From Sphingomonas glacialis (GTDB lineage Bacteria; Pseudomonadota; Alphaproteobacteria; Sphingomonadales; Sphingomonadaceae): a DNA stretch of 64,000 nucleotides. The stretch covers positions 1 through 64,000 of the forward strand of contig NZ_BNAQ01000003.1 in the NCBI RefSeq assembly GCF_014653575.1, written 5' to 3'. The position numbers were made by a program, and so were the translations under genes. Of the stretch, positions 8,650 through 18,143 are shown piece by piece. The notes under the pieces are model-generated. The model saw nothing but the letters and a program-made list of their open reading frames with translations. It made no database searches and had not been told where the DNA came from. The first letter of the stretch is position 1, and each line of letters begins with the position of its first letter.

Positions 8650-9977
8650 CGCGGGCGCCAGATCAAGGCGATCCCCGTTCCGATCAAGGTGGCAGCATCG
8701 TCCGCGCCAACCGCGATATCGGCGGACAGCGCCTTCAAAACAGCGTCCGCCCTGTCCTCGAGCGCGACGGGCCCAGTCCCGATCTTGCCGAGCTTGAGCG
8801 ACGCTGCGGTGCCGCCGTCGACGCCCACACGCCCGACGAAAAGAACCTCGGTCACATTCGCGCGCCGCGCGCGCTCGACTTGGCGCTTCGCATTACCGGC
8901 GAACGCCGCCGCAACGGACAGACCGCTGCGCCGAAGGCCTGCCACCACGCGAACGGCATCGAGCGGATCTGCGTCATTCTCGGTCACGACCGCGATATCG
9001 ACCTGGTCGACCGTCGGCTCCTCGAGCAGCATCGCCAGCCGCTCGATCCCTGCCGCCCAGCCAACACCCGCCGTCTCCGGACCGCCGAGGCTGCCGATCA
9101 GCCCGTCATAGCGCCCGCCCGCCAGCACGGTGCCCTGCGCGCCGAGTCGGTCGGTGACGAATTCGAACGCGGTGTGGCGGTAATAATCCAATCCGCGAAC
9201 CAGCCGCGCGTTGCGCGTCCACGCGACACCCGCCGCATCGAGCCCCGCCGTCACCGCATCGAAGAACGCGCGCGCCTCTGGCGTCAGATAGGCGTCGATA
9301 TCAGGTGCGCTGTCGGCCACCGGGCGATCGCGCGGGTCCTTCGAATCGAGGATGCGCAGCGGGTTCTTGTCGAGCCGCGCGAGGCTGTCCTCGCTCAGCA
9401 CGGCGCGGTGCGCCTCGAAATGCGCGACCAGCGCCGCGCGCCACGCGTCGCGCGTCTCGGCGTCGCCGAGCGTGTTGAGCTGGAGCGTCACGCCATCGGC
9501 GATGCCGAGTTCGCGGAGCAACTGGTCCGCCAGCACGAGAAGCTCGACATCGGCAGCAGGCTCGCTCGCGCCGATCACCTCGGCGTCGATCTGGTGGAAC
9601 TGGCGAAAGCGCCCCTTTTGCGGACGCTCGTAGCGGAACACGGGCCCATGCGTCGCGATCTTGAGCGGCGCATATTGCTGCCAGCCTTCGGTCAGATAGG
9701 CGCGCGCGATACCGGCGGTGAATTCGGGGCGCAGCGTCAGCGAATCGCCGCCGCGATCCTCGAAGGTGTACATCTCCTTCGACACGACGTCGGTCGTCTC
9801 GCCGAGCGAGCGTGCGAACACCGCGGTGCTCTCGAACACGGGGATGTCGACGCGCTGGAAGCAATAGAGCCGGCGGACGCGTTCGAACGTCGCGATGACG
9901 TGTGCGAAGCGACGCTGCTCCTCGCCGAAGATGTCCTGCGTGCCGCGGATGCGTTTTGGGGTTTCTATGCGGGCCAT
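8646..9977 (-). CDS. hisS: Histidine-tRNA ligase
   Basis: Class II aminoacyl-tRNA synthetase that charges tRNA-His. About 443 residues from the ATG at 9977 ([16 protein letters not shown], a normal HisS start); the upstream open frame is not conserved-looking. Visible motifs are [16 protein letters not shown] (motif 2 region), [15 protein letters not shown], the histidine-specific [15 protein letters not shown] and the motif 3 region [14 protein letters not shown]. The C-terminal anticodon domain follows from about residue 330. It heads the hisS-prfA-prmC operon and is divergent from the TSUP gene. Confidence 0.96.
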   Translation of the reverse strand: MARIETPKRIRGTQDIFGEEQRRFAHVIATFERVRRLYCFQRVDIPVFESTAVFARSLGETTDVVSKEMYTFEDRGGDSLTLRPEFTAGIARAYLTEGWQQYAPLKIATHGPVFRYERPQKGRFRQFHQIDAEVIGASEPAADVELLVLADQLLRELGIADGVTLQLNTLGDAETRDAWRAALVAHFEAHRAVLSEDSLARLDKNPLRILDSKDPRDRPVADSAPDIDAYLTPEARAFFDAVTAGLDAAGVAWTRNARLVRGLDYYRHTAFEFVTDRLGAQGTVLAGGRYDGLIGSLGGPETAGVGWAAGIERLAMLLEEPTVDQVDIAVVTENDADPLDAVRVVAGLRRSGLSVAAAFAGNAKRQVERARRANVTEVLFVGRVGVDGGTAASLKLGKIGTGPVALEDRADAVLKALSADIAVGADDAATLIGTGIALIWRPR

Positions 9978-10221
9978 AAGGGTGCGTTCTCTATGCGAGC
10001 GTTCGGGCGAACGCCAGATGGTTGTGGATTCTGCTCCCCTGCGTGGAAGGGAGGGGAGGAAGAGCGGCTTGACACGTCCGGCTCCCGCGCCGCAGCATAA
10101 GCGTAACGGGGGCGGCAACAGTCCCCATTTCAGCATCCGCAGGATCTCACCCGGCTCGTTTCGGAAAGGTCGCCATGCGTCTGTTTGCCGTGTCCGTTGT
10201 CCCATCCCCGCGTGCCAGCGC

Positions 10222-11049
10222 ATGAGTGCCGTGCTCGCCTGGGCGCCCGCCATCCTCGCCATGCTCGCCGCCGGGCTGTTCGCGGGCTTTGCCGCCGGAT
10301 TGTTCGGGATCGGCGGTGGCTTCGTCGTCGTTCCCGCAATGATCGCGCTGCTGCCGCTGCTCGGCGGCGCGAAGGGCGAATATACGCATGTCGCGATCGG
10401 CACGTCGTTCGCGACGATCGTCGTCACCGCTTTGCGCTCGACGCTCAGCCACCACAAACGCGGCGCGGTCGATTTCGAGATCCTCAAGACCTGGGCGCCG
10501 TGGATCGTCCTCGGCGTCGGTGTGGGCGTGCTGCTCGCACAGCGGATGACGGGGCAGACGCTGACCTTCATCTTCGCTGGCGGCATCGTACTCATGTCGA
10601 TCAATTTCCTCGTGCCCAAGCTCGCGCGGCGCCAGGTCAGCGACACGATGCCGAGCGGCCTGCCCCGCGCCGCGATCGCCGGCGGGCTTGGCCTCTTCTC
10701 CTCGCTGCTCGGCATCGGCGGCGGGACGGTCGCGGTGATCGTGATGACGCTGTGCGGCCGCTCGATCCACAAGGCGATCGCGACCGCGAGCGGCTTCGGC
10801 TTCATCATCGCGGTGCCCGGCACGATCGGCTGGATCCTGATCGGGCTCGGCAAGCCCGGCCTGCCGGTCGGGTCGCTCGGCTATGTCAATCTGCTCGGCG
10901 CGGTCGTCATCACCTCGATGTCGATCCTCACCGCCCCACTCGGTGTCGCCGCCGCCCACGCGCTGCCGGCCGAGCCGCTCAAGCGCGTGTTCGGCGTGTA
11001 CCTGCTGTTTATCGCGGGGGTGATGGCGAACCGCGCGCTGCAGATGTGA
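10222..11049 (+). CDS. TSUP (TauE/SafE) family membrane transporter
   Basis: About 275 residues, eight or so membrane segments, with the family's paired glycine-rich motifs [15 protein letters not shown] near residue 27 and [14 protein letters not shown] near 165. The family exports sulfite, sulfoacetate or related organosulfur anions, but the substrate here cannot be read from sequence. The ATG at 10222 gives a standard N terminus. The 244-base divergent gap to hisS contains a TTGACA at 10069 but no convincing -10 partner. Confidence 0.88.
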   Translation: MSAVLAWAPAILAMLAAGLFAGFAAGLFGIGGGFVVVPAMIALLPLLGGAKGEYTHVAIGTSFATIVVTALRSTLSHHKRGAVDFEILKTWAPWIVLGVGVGVLLAQRMTGQTLTFIFAGGIVLMSINFLVPKLARRQVSDTMPSGLPRAAIAGGLGLFSSLLGIGGGTVAVIVMTLCGRSIHKAIATASGFGFIIAVPGTIGWILIGLGKPGLPVGSLGYVNLLGAVVITSMSILTAPLGVAAAHALPAEPLKRVFGVYLLFIAGVMANRALQM

Positions 11050-11109
11050 CAGAAACGTTATGTTTGCGCGAGGATTTCACCCTGCACAAAAGCGCGGTAG
11101 CTCTGTTGC

Positions 11110-11757
11110 ATGAGTCTGAATCTCGGCAACAAGGTCGCCCCGCCCCGCTTCATCCTGTTCGCGACGCTGTTCGTGATCGGGCTATTCGTCGCCATCCCCC
11201 CGCTCGGCTGGGGGCGCGGTGCGATGGCGGCGTTCGACGTCGCCGCTGCCGTGTTCCTGATCGCGATCTCGACGCTGCTCGGCCACGGCGAGGCCGACAA
11301 GATGCGCAAGGCCGCCGCGAACAACGACGCCAATCGTGCCGGGCTGCTCGTGCTCACCGGCGTGACGATGCTCATCATCCTCACTTCGGTCGCCAAGGAA
11401 TTGCAGGGCAAGACGAGCGTTGCCGCGACCGTATTGGTGATCGCGACGCTGGTGCTTGCGTGGCTGTTCTCGAACACCGTCTATGCGCTGCATTATGCGC
11501 ATCTCTTCTATTCGGACTGCGACGACGACGGGCAGGATTCGGGCGGGCTCGATTTCCCCGAATGTGCCGAGCCCGATTATTGGGACTTCCTCTATTTCAG
11601 CTTCACGCTCGGCATGACCTTCCAGACCTCCGACGTCGAAATCTCGTCGCGGCGGATGCGGCGCGTGTCGCTCGGCCAGTGCCTGGCGGCGTTCGTGTTC
11701 AACATCGGCGTGCTCGCCTTCACGATCAACGTGCTCGGCAGCAGCAGCGGGTCGTAG
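11110..11757 (+). CDS. DUF1345 family membrane protein
   Basis: 215 residues with about five membrane segments. The DUF1345 features are the central hydrophobic block, FSNTVYALHYAHLFY near residue 118 and PDYWDFLYFSFTLGMTFQTSDVE near 155-178, followed by a final helix. No activity is known for the family. It follows the TSUP gene in the same direction after 60 bases and precedes the M61 peptidase. Confidence 0.88.
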   Translation: MSLNLGNKVAPPRFILFATLFVIGLFVAIPPLGWGRGAMAAFDVAAAVFLIAISTLLGHGEADKMRKAAANNDANRAGLLVLTGVTMLIILTSVAKELQGKTSVAATVLVIATLVLAWLFSNTVYALHYAHLFYSDCDDDGQDSGGLDFPECAEPDYWDFLYFSFTLGMTFQTSDVEISSRRMRRVSLGQCLAAFVFNIGVLAFTINVLGSSSGS

Positions 11758-11845
11758 CGGAATCGCGCGGCGGGGGGCTGGACGGCGCGCGCTTCAACCG
11801 CTTTAACCACCGCCAAAGCCGCTCTTCCCAAGAAAGCTCCCCTGC

Positions 11846-13756
11846 ATGATCCGTCGCGTCGCGTTCACCGCCCTGTTGCTCGCCACCACCGCATCGCCGG
11901 TGCTGGCCGAAAATTCCAAGCCGCAGCCGGTGCCGATCGTCGACACGATCCCCGAGGCGCGCGACACGCCCTTTCCCGGCACGATCAGCCTCGACATCGA
12001 CGCGACCGACACGACGCGCGGCATCTTCACGACGCGCGAGACGATCAGCGGCGTGAGCGCGGGCCACATGGTGCTGCTCTTCCCGAAATGGCTGCCGGGC
12101 AACCATTCGCCGACCGGCCAGCTCGACAAGCTCGCCGGCCTGCACATTCGCGCGGGTGGCAAGGAGGTCGCGTGGACGCGCGATCCGGTCGACGTCTATG
12201 CCTTCCATATCGACGTTCCGGCGGGCGCAAAGAGCCTCGACATCGACTTGCAATTCCTCTCGGCGACCGCAGGCGACCAGGGCTCGGTGGTGATGACCCC
12301 GAACATGCTGCGGCTGCAGTGGAATTCGATGAGCCTCTATCCCGCAGGCTATTTCACGCGCCAGATCCCGGTCAAGGCTGTGGTCAAATACCCGATTGGC
12401 TTCACCGCCTCGTCGGGCCTGCCGTCGAAGGCGAACGGCTCGACCTATGCCTATCAGCTCACCAATTACGAAGTGCTGGTCGATTCGCCCGTCCTCGCCG
12501 GGCGCTATTACAAGCAGTGGCCGCTCTCGCCGCGCGTCAATCTCGACGTCTATGCCGACACGCCCGCCGAGCTCGCTGCAACGCCCGATCAGATCGACGC
12601 GCACAAGCGGCTGGTCGACCAGGCGGTCAAGCTCTACGGCGCGCAGCATTACGACACCTATGAATTCCTGCTGTCGATTTCCGACGTGATGGGCGGGATC
12701 GGGCTCGAGCATCACCGCTCGTCGGAAGACGGCGTGAAGCTTGGCTATTTCACCAAGTGGAAGGACGGCCCTGGTTCGCGCAACCTGCTGCCGCACGAAT
12801 ACAATCACAGCTGGGACGGCAAGTTCCGCCGCGGCGCCGATTTGTGGACCCCCGATTTCCGCATGCCGATGCGCGGCAGCCTGTTGTGGGTGTATGAGGG
12901 CCAGACGCAGTTCTGGGGCTATGTGCTGCAGGCGCGCTCGGGAATCGTGTCGAAGCAGGATACGCTCGACGGCTATGCCGCGATCATGGCCGAGCTCGAC
13001 AACCGCCCGGCACGCAACTGGCGCGACATGGTCGATACGACCAACGACCCGACGATCTCGCAGCGCCGCCCCAAGGGGTGGACGAGCTATCAGCGCTCCG
13101 AGGATTATTATAACGAGGGCCTGCTGGTGTGGATGGAGGTCGATTCGATCCTGCGCCAGCAATCGGGCGGCAAGAAATCGATCGACGATTTCGGTCGCGC
13201 CTTTTTTGGCCTCAACGACGGCGATTACGGCGAAGTCACCTACACGTTCGACGACGTGGTCAAGACGCTCACCGCGATCCAGCCGTACGACTGGGCCGGT
13301 CTGCTCACCAAGCGGCTGACCGAGACCGGCGCCCCGGCCCCGCTGAAGGGCTTTGAAGCAAACGGCTACAAGCTGATCTACACCGAGGAGCCGACGCTCG
13401 CCTTCAAGAATGCCGAGGCCGCACGCAAGAACACCAACCTCACCTTCTCGCTTGGCCTGACCGTCGACAAGGACGGCAAGCTGACCGGCGTCGGCTGGGA
13501 CTCGCCCGCGTACAAGGCCGGGCTGACGATCGGCGACAGCATCGTCGCGGTCGACGGCACCGCCTTCTCCGACAGCGCGCTGAAGGGCGCGGTCACCGCC
13601 GCCAAAGCGCGCAAGACGCCAATCGTTCTCCTGGTCAAAAGCAACGACCAGATCAGCCCGGTCAGCATCGACTATCACGAGGGCTTGCGCTATCCGCACC
13701 TCCAGAAGATCGGCACCGGAGAGGGTGGACTGGACCGTTTGCTGGCACCGCGTTAA
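11846..13756 (+). CDS. M61 family metallopeptidase with PDZ domain
   Basis: 636 residues with an N-terminal signal peptide (about 1-20, ending SPVLA). The zinc site HEYNHSWDGKF lies at about residues 317-327; the two His of HExxH bind zinc and Glu is catalytic. A PDZ-like segment near 520-600 includes VGWDSPAYKAGLTIGDSIVAVDG. This layout matches the glycyl aminopeptidase family M61, presumably acting on peptides in the periplasm. It is an isolated gene before ppa, and no partner is visible. Confidence 0.92.
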   Translation: MIRRVAFTALLLATTASPVLAENSKPQPVPIVDTIPEARDTPFPGTISLDIDATDTTRGIFTTRETISGVSAGHMVLLFPKWLPGNHSPTGQLDKLAGLHIRAGGKEVAWTRDPVDVYAFHIDVPAGAKSLDIDLQFLSATAGDQGSVVMTPNMLRLQWNSMSLYPAGYFTRQIPVKAVVKYPIGFTASSGLPSKANGSTYAYQLTNYEVLVDSPVLAGRYYKQWPLSPRVNLDVYADTPAELAATPDQIDAHKRLVDQAVKLYGAQHYDTYEFLLSISDVMGGIGLEHHRSSEDGVKLGYFTKWKDGPGSRNLLPHEYNHSWDGKFRRGADLWTPDFRMPMRGSLLWVYEGQTQFWGYVLQARSGIVSKQDTLDGYAAIMAELDNRPARNWRDMVDTTNDPTISQRRPKGWTSYQRSEDYYNEGLLVWMEVDSILRQQSGGKKSIDDFGRAFFGLNDGDYGEVTYTFDDVVKTLTAIQPYDWAGLLTKRLTETGAPAPLKGFEANGYKLIYTEEPTLAFKNAEAARKNTNLTFSLGLTVDKDGKLTGVGWDSPAYKAGLTIGDSIVAVDGTAFSDSALKGAVTAAKARKTPIVLLVKSNDQISPVSIDYHEGLRYPHLQKIGTGEGGLDRLLAPR

Positions 13757-13800
13757 GGCCGATTTTCTTCCATATTATTCAGTGTAGTTAAGGACTTACT

Positions 13801-14376
13801 ATGCGTATCGACATGATCCCGGTCGGCAAGGGCCCGCCGGACGACCTCAACGTGATCATCGAAGTTCCGACCGGCGGCGAGCCGGTCAAGTATGAGTTCG
13901 ACAAGGCGTCGGGCGCGCTGTTCGTCGACCGCATCCTGCACACGCCGATGCGCTACCCGGCGAATTACGGCTTCGTGCCGCACACGCTCTCGCCCGATGG
14001 CGACCCGCTCGACGCGCTGGTCGTCGCGCGTTCGCCGTTCATCCCGGGCTGCGTCGTGCGCGCGCGGCCGATCGCGGTGTTGAACCTCGAGGACGAGGCC
14101 GGCGGCGACGAGAAGCTCGTCTGCGTGCCGGTCGATTCGACCTTCCCGTATTATTCGAACGTCAACGAGCGCGGCGACATGCCCGAGATCGTGTTCGAGC
14201 AGATCGAGCATTTCTTTACGCACTATAAGGACCTCGAAAAGAAGAAGTGGGTCCGCGTCGGCAAGTGGGGCGACCGCGACGAAGCGCGCAAGGTCGTGAT
14301 CGAAGCGATCGAACGCTATGAGCAGGCCAAGAAGGCCGGCAATCCTGCACCAGGCGAAGTCGCGCAGGCGGACTGA
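13801..14376 (+). CDS. ppa: Inorganic pyrophosphatase
   Basis: Cytoplasmic enzyme that hydrolyses PPi to two phosphates and so drives biosynthetic reactions. The 191 residues are standard for the family I enzyme and include RYPANYGFVPHTL and the signature DGDPLDALVV near residues 66-75 with its metal-binding aspartates. A strong AAGGA site precedes the ATG by eight bases. The gene ends just before a family A repeat that separates it from the convergent TfoX-like gene. Confidence 0.97.
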   Translation: MRIDMIPVGKGPPDDLNVIIEVPTGGEPVKYEFDKASGALFVDRILHTPMRYPANYGFVPHTLSPDGDPLDALVVARSPFIPGCVVRARPIAVLNLEDEAGGDEKLVCVPVDSTFPYYSNVNERGDMPEIVFEQIEHFFTHYKDLEKKKWVRVGKWGDRDEARKVVIEAIERYEQAKKAGNPAPGEVAQAD

Positions 14377-14386
14377 ACCGCTTGAG

Positions 14387-14494
14387 CCCCTCCCCTTTAG
14401 GGGAGGGGTTGGGGTGGGGCCGTCCATCGCGTCCACCGCCGACAGTCTCGGTGAGACCTCCCCCACCCCCTGCCCCTCCCCTGAAGGGGAGGGG
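14387..14494. repeat. Palindromic repeat, family A, copy 2
   Basis: The same two-arm structure as copy 1, with CCCCTCCCC/GGGGAGGGG hairpins at both ends, but a longer and more diverged core of about 40 bases. It fills the space between the converging ppa and TfoX-like genes, where it could also act as a bidirectional terminator or RNA-stabilising structure. No clear T-tract follows either arm. Confidence 0.88.
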
Positions 14495-14503
14495 TGGTAG
14501 CGG

Positions 14504-14854
14504 CTACGTCCACGCCTTCTTCACCGGCGCGCGCATGCCCGCAGCAACGCCAAGCGCCGCCCATTCGCGCAGCGCATCGGCGTCGTCATAGACATCGTCG
14601 GGCGCGCGGCGATAGTTCATCGAGCCTTCACGCCCCTCGCCCATCGTATAGCTGAAGCGCGGGCAGCCGGCGGCATCCCACACCGGATCGCTCGTCGCAT
14701 CGGCCTTGATCCACAGCCCGTCCTCGACCGCGATCGCGAAGATCGTGCCGTCGAGATAGAGCGTCGCCCCGCCCATCATCGCGCGCTTGGTCACCGTGCC
14801 CATCGGTGCGAGCGCTTCCTCGATCCAGGCGATCAGGCCCGAATCGACCGGCAT
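14504..14854 (-). CDS. TfoX/Sxy family protein
   Basis: About 116 residues matching the TfoX N-terminal domain: GTVTKRAMMGGATLYLDGTIFAI near residues 16-38 and DGLWIKAD shortly after. In gammaproteobacteria TfoX controls competence, but short alphaproteobacterial homologues have no proven role. The start at 14854 overlaps the GNAT stop by one base (TGATG), so it is the last gene of the EamA-GNAT-TfoX chain. Confidence 0.85.
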   Translation of the reverse strand: MPVDSGLIAWIEEALAPMGTVTKRAMMGGATLYLDGTIFAIAVEDGLWIKADATSDPVWDAAGCPRFSYTMGEGREGSMNYRRAPDDVYDDADALREWAALGVAAGMRAPVKKAWT

Positions 14855-15333
14855 CAGCCCTGCCCCGCCAGCTTGGCGAGCGCATCGCCGGTGACGCGGT
14901 AGACGGTCCATTCCTCCATCGGCGCGGCGCCCATCGAGCGGTAGAACGCTATCGCCTTCTCGTTCCAGTCGAGCACCGACCATTCGAAGCGCGTGCAACC
15001 GCGCTCGACCGCGAGCTTGGCGAGATGCTGCAGCAACGCCTTGCCGACGCCCGCGCCGCGCGCCTCGGGCGTGACGTAGAGATCCTCGAGATACAGCCCG
15101 CGCCAGCCGGTCCAGGTCGAGAAATTGTGGAAGAACAGCGCCATCCCGACGGGTTTCCCGTCGAGCTCGGCGATCACCGCCTCGGCGGCCGGGTGCGGAC
15201 CGAACAGCGCGTCGTGAAGCAGCGGCTCGGTCGCGACGACCTTGTCGGCGGCGCGCTCGAACTCGGCGAGCTCGCGCACGAGATGCAGGATCAGCGCGAC
15301 GTCGGCGGGGGTGGAGGGACGGATTTCGATCAT
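14854..15333 (-). CDS. GNAT family N-acetyltransferase
   Basis: 159 residues. It has the N-terminal IRPSTPADVALILHLVREL, the acetyl-CoA loop VTPEARGAGVGKALLQHLAK (Q/RxxGxG/A form) near 90-110, and the WNEKAIAFYRSMGA segment near 125-140. The closest look is to diamine or spermidine-type GNATs, which is tentative. Its ATG overlaps the EamA stop (ATGA), so translation is coupled. Confidence 0.88.
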   Translation of the reverse strand: MIEIRPSTPADVALILHLVRELAEFERAADKVVATEPLLHDALFGPHPAAEAVIAELDGKPVGMALFFHNFSTWTGWRGLYLEDLYVTPEARGAGVGKALLQHLAKLAVERGCTRFEWSVLDWNEKAIAFYRSMGAAPMEEWTVYRVTGDALAKLAGQG

Positions 15334-16238
15334 GCGGCAGCCTCGGTTTGTGGAGCGGGTGCGGCATGGCCGCGCACGGCGAGGACGCATCCCAGGATGA
15401 TCAGCGCCGCGCCGCCCGCGGTGTAGAGCGAGACGGTCTCGTGGAAAACCCACCAGCCGAACAGCGACGCCCAGACGAAAGCGGTATATTCGACAGGTGC
15501 CAGCACCTGCGCCTCGGCATGGCTGTACGCCCAGGCGAGCGCCATCGCCGAAAGCGACCCGAGCACCGCCGCCACGCCGATCGACGGAAGCTGCGCTGTG
15601 GTCGGCAGCCCGGCGAACCACGGCGCGCCGAGCAGCAGCAGCCCCCCAAGCACGACGCTGGTGAACAGTGCGACCTCGAGCGGATCGGCGACCTGCGCCT
15701 GCTGGCGTAGCAGGATCAGGCTGTAGGCGTAGAAGATCGACGCGGCGAAGATCGCGAGCGAGCCGAGCACATGGGCGGTCGAGGCATGCCCCTGCACCTC
15801 CCCTGCGGCGATCACCAGCACGCCCAGACTCGCGACGATCGACCCGAGGATCGCCGCACGCCGGATCGTCTCGCCAAGCAGGGCAGCCGCGAAATAGAGC
15901 GCGATCAGCGGCGCGAGAAAGGTCAGCGCCACTCCCTGTGCCATCGGCACGCGCACGAGGCCCCAGAAGAAGAGCAGCACCGAGAAGCCCGCCGTAGCGC
16001 CGCGCAGCGCGTGCAGCTTGAGCGCCGCGCGCCCCGGAAACGGCCGGCGCCGCAGCACGAAGATCGTCCCGAGCAACGCCACGCCGACGACCGAGCGCCA
16101 CAGCACCGCCGAATAGGCGCCGCTGGTAATGCTCAGCCCTTTCATCAGCACATCCATCGCCGAATAGGTCGCGATGCCGGCGGCGGCGACAGCGAAAGCG
16201 AGCGCCGCACCCACCTTCTTCGGTGTTGGCACACGCAT
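15330..16238 (-). CDS. EamA/DMT family exporter
   Basis: 302 residues, ten predicted membrane segments in two EamA repeats (about 15-150 and 160-290), with the usual LRGATAGFSVLLFFWGL and PVEYTAFVWASLFGWWVFHE segments. The family exports amino acids, nucleosides or other metabolites; the substrate is unknown. It begins two bases after the PIN toxin stop and ends overlapping the GNAT start, so five genes from the antitoxin to TfoX appear to form one transcript. Confidence 0.9.
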   Translation of the reverse strand: MRVPTPKKVGAALAFAVAAAGIATYSAMDVLMKGLSITSGAYSAVLWRSVVGVALLGTIFVLRRRPFPGRAALKLHALRGATAGFSVLLFFWGLVRVPMAQGVALTFLAPLIALYFAAALLGETIRRAAILGSIVASLGVLVIAAGEVQGHASTAHVLGSLAIFAASIFYAYSLILLRQQAQVADPLEVALFTSVVLGGLLLLGAPWFAGLPTTAQLPSIGVAAVLGSLSAMALAWAYSHAEAQVLAPVEYTAFVWASLFGWWVFHETVSLYTAGGAALIILGCVLAVRGHAAPAPQTEAAA

Positions 16239-16240
16239 GT

Positions 16241-16621
16241 TCAGCGGATCAAACGAAGTTCGAGACCGATATCGACGCCGGCGAGTCGACGGTCTCCGGT
16301 ATAGACGGTCGCGCGCCGCTCGGCGGCGAGCGCCAGACAGGCGCGATCGCCGAGCGAAATACCCGCCGCCTTGGTTGCGGGACGCAAATCGGCCGCAGCG
16401 ATCGCGTCATCCATCGTAAAAGGAACGACTTCGATCTCAAGACCCTTCAGCAATGCGAGTACGCGCTGTGTCTGATGGCCCTTGTCTGCCGCACGCTGGA
16501 ACGTCTCCGACGCGTTCACCGCCGAGAGCGCGCTCCCGCGCATCACCGGGATCACGATCTCCGCGCCGGGTTCATCCAACAGCACCGCGAGAATTGCTGA
16601 CGCATCGAGAACGACGCTCAT
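16241..16621 (-). CDS. PIN-domain toxin (VapC type)
   Basis: 126 residues with a complete PIN ribonuclease fold signature: VLDASAILAVLLDEPG at the start (first Asp), SAVNASETFQRAADKG (Glu), SLGDRACLALA near 90-100 (Asp) and VYTGDRRLAGV near the end (Asp). VapC toxins cut tRNA or rRNA and are held inactive by the partner. The start overlaps the AbrB-type antitoxin stop by four bases, as in type II toxin-antitoxin operons. Confidence 0.92.
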   Translation of the reverse strand: MSVVLDASAILAVLLDEPGAEIVIPVMRGSALSAVNASETFQRAADKGHQTQRVLALLKGLEIEVVPFTMDDAIAAADLRPATKAAGISLGDRACLALAAERRATVYTGDRRLAGVDIGLELRLIR

Positions 16622-16863
16622 TCCTCGCGCCAGTCGCTCGCACGCTCACGCAAGAACTGATCCACGGAATAGTCGTCACCGGTCATCTCGCGGAACGCCT
16701 GCTGCGCCTCCCGGACTACCTGCCCGTAGGTTTTCAGCGATATCCCGCCATCGTCGCTCTTGGCGAGCACGAGCGAGTCACCGTCCGCAATCCCCAAGTC
16801 GCGGCGCAACTCCGCCGGGATAACGATCTTGCCGCCAGCGATCACTTTGGCATGATAGGTCAT
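16618..16863 (-). CDS. AbrB/MazE-type antitoxin (VapB-like)
   Basis: About 81 residues beginning TYHAKVIAGGKIVIPAELRRDLGI, a swapped-hairpin AbrB DNA-binding domain with the conserved GGKIVIPAELR core. The C-terminal part (VREAQQAFREMTGDDYSVDQFL) would bind and block the PIN toxin. The ATG at 16863 is preferred over one 24 bases upstream because GGGAGG sits six bases before it. Such antitoxins usually repress their own promoter, which would lie in the 36 bases after ispG or further upstream. Confidence 0.88.
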   Translation of the reverse strand: MTYHAKVIAGGKIVIPAELRRDLGIADGDSLVLAKSDDGGISLKTYGQVVREAQQAFREMTGDDYSVDQFLRERASDWREE

Positions 16864-16899
16864 GTCAGGCCTCCCGAGACCTGACACATATCACAAGAC

Positions 16900-18042
16900 C
16901 TATTCCGCCGCCACAGCCACCGGCGCCGCCGCCGCCAGCGCCGCATCATGCGCCTCGATCGACGCGGCCTTTTCCTCGACCAGCTTGACGATGTGCTCGA
17001 GCATGTCCTCGGAATTGACCGTGTGATCGGTCACGCCCGACAGATACACCATATGCTTGCCGTTGCCGCCGCCGGTCAGCCCGATATCGGTCTCGCGCGC
17101 TTCGCCCGGGCCGTTGACGACGCAGCCGAGCACCGACAGCGACATCGGCGTACGGATATGCTGGAGCCGCTCTTCCAGAGCCTGCACGGTGCGGATCACG
17201 TCGAACCCTTGGCGCGCGCACGACGGGCATGACACGACGCGCACGCCGCGGTTGCGGATGCCGAGTGCTTTCAGGATCTCGAAGCCGACGCGGACCTCGT
17301 CCTCGGGCTCGGCCGAGAGCGAGACGCGGATCGTGTCGCCGATGCCGTACCACAGCAGCGAGCCGATCCCGATCGACGATTTGACGGTGCCGCCGACGAA
17401 CCCGCCGGCCTCGGTAATGCCGAGATGCAGCGGGCAATCGACCTGTTCGGCGAGCTGCTGATACGCCGCCACCGCGAGGAAGAAGTCCGACGCCTTCACC
17501 GCGACCTTGAACTCGTGGAAGTCATGGTCCTGCAGGATCTTGATATGGTCCATCGCCGATTCGACCAGCGCGTCGGGACATGGCTCGCCGTACTTTTCGA
17601 GCAGATGCTTTTCCAACGACCCGCCATTGACGCCGATGCGGATCGCGCAGCCGTTCGACTTGGCCGCGTCGATCACTTCCTTGACGCGGGCGGGCGAGCC
17701 GATGTTGCCGGGGTTGATGCGCAGGCACGCCGCACCCGCATCGGCGGCTTCGAGCGCGCGCTTGTAGTGGAAATGGATGTCGGCGACGATCGGCACGCGG
17801 CTGGCGCGGACGATCTGCTTCAACGCTGCGGTGCTCTCCACGTCGGGGCACGACACGCGAATGATGTCGACGCCGGCATCCTCGCAGCGGCGGATCTGGT
17901 CGATCGTCGCCTTGACGTCGTCGGTCGGCGTGTTGGTCATCGTCTGGACGGTGACGGGCGCGTCGCCGCCGACGGGCACGTTGCCGACCATGATCTGGCG
18001 GCTCTGACGACGGTTGATGTCGCGCCACGGGCGGAGGGACAT
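16900..18042 (-). CDS. ispG: 4-hydroxy-3-methylbut-2-en-1-yl diphosphate synthase (flavodoxin-type)
   Basis: Iron-sulfur enzyme of the MEP isoprenoid pathway, converting MEcPP to HMBPP. About 380 residues starting [21 protein letters not shown]. The 4Fe-4S ligands are the CPSC pair near residues 271-274 and the cysteine in [12 protein letters not shown] near 306, and the TIM-barrel part includes [10 protein letters not shown] and RINPGNIG. The open frame continues upstream without conserved sequence, so the ATG at 18042 was chosen. It precedes the toxin-antitoxin chain. Confidence 0.96.
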   Translation of the reverse strand: MSLRPWRDINRRQSRQIMVGNVPVGGDAPVTVQTMTNTPTDDVKATIDQIRRCEDAGVDIIRVSCPDVESTAALKQIVRASRVPIVADIHFHYKRALEAADAGAACLRINPGNIGSPARVKEVIDAAKSNGCAIRIGVNGGSLEKHLLEKYGEPCPDALVESAMDHIKILQDHDFHEFKVAVKASDFFLAVAAYQQLAEQVDCPLHLGITEAGGFVGGTVKSSIGIGSLLWYGIGDTIRVSLSAEPEDEVRVGFEILKALGIRNRGVRVVSCPSCARQGFDVIRTVQALEERLQHIRTPMSLSVLGCVVNGPGEARETDIGLTGGGNGKHMVYLSGVTDHTVNSEDMLEHIVKLVEEKAASIEAHDAALAAAAPVAVAAE

Positions 18043-18143
18043 GGAAAACTTCCTCTGGTTGGTCGCGCCCATATAGCGACGATCCGCGCCATCGGAAACC
18101 GCTAGAGTTTGCTCGATCGGGCACATCGCATTAGGGCCGCGCG

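Noticed and set aside
9978..10853. Extension of the hisS frame far upstream
   Set aside because: The extension runs antisense through the TSUP gene and has no HisS sequence; the standard start is at 9977.
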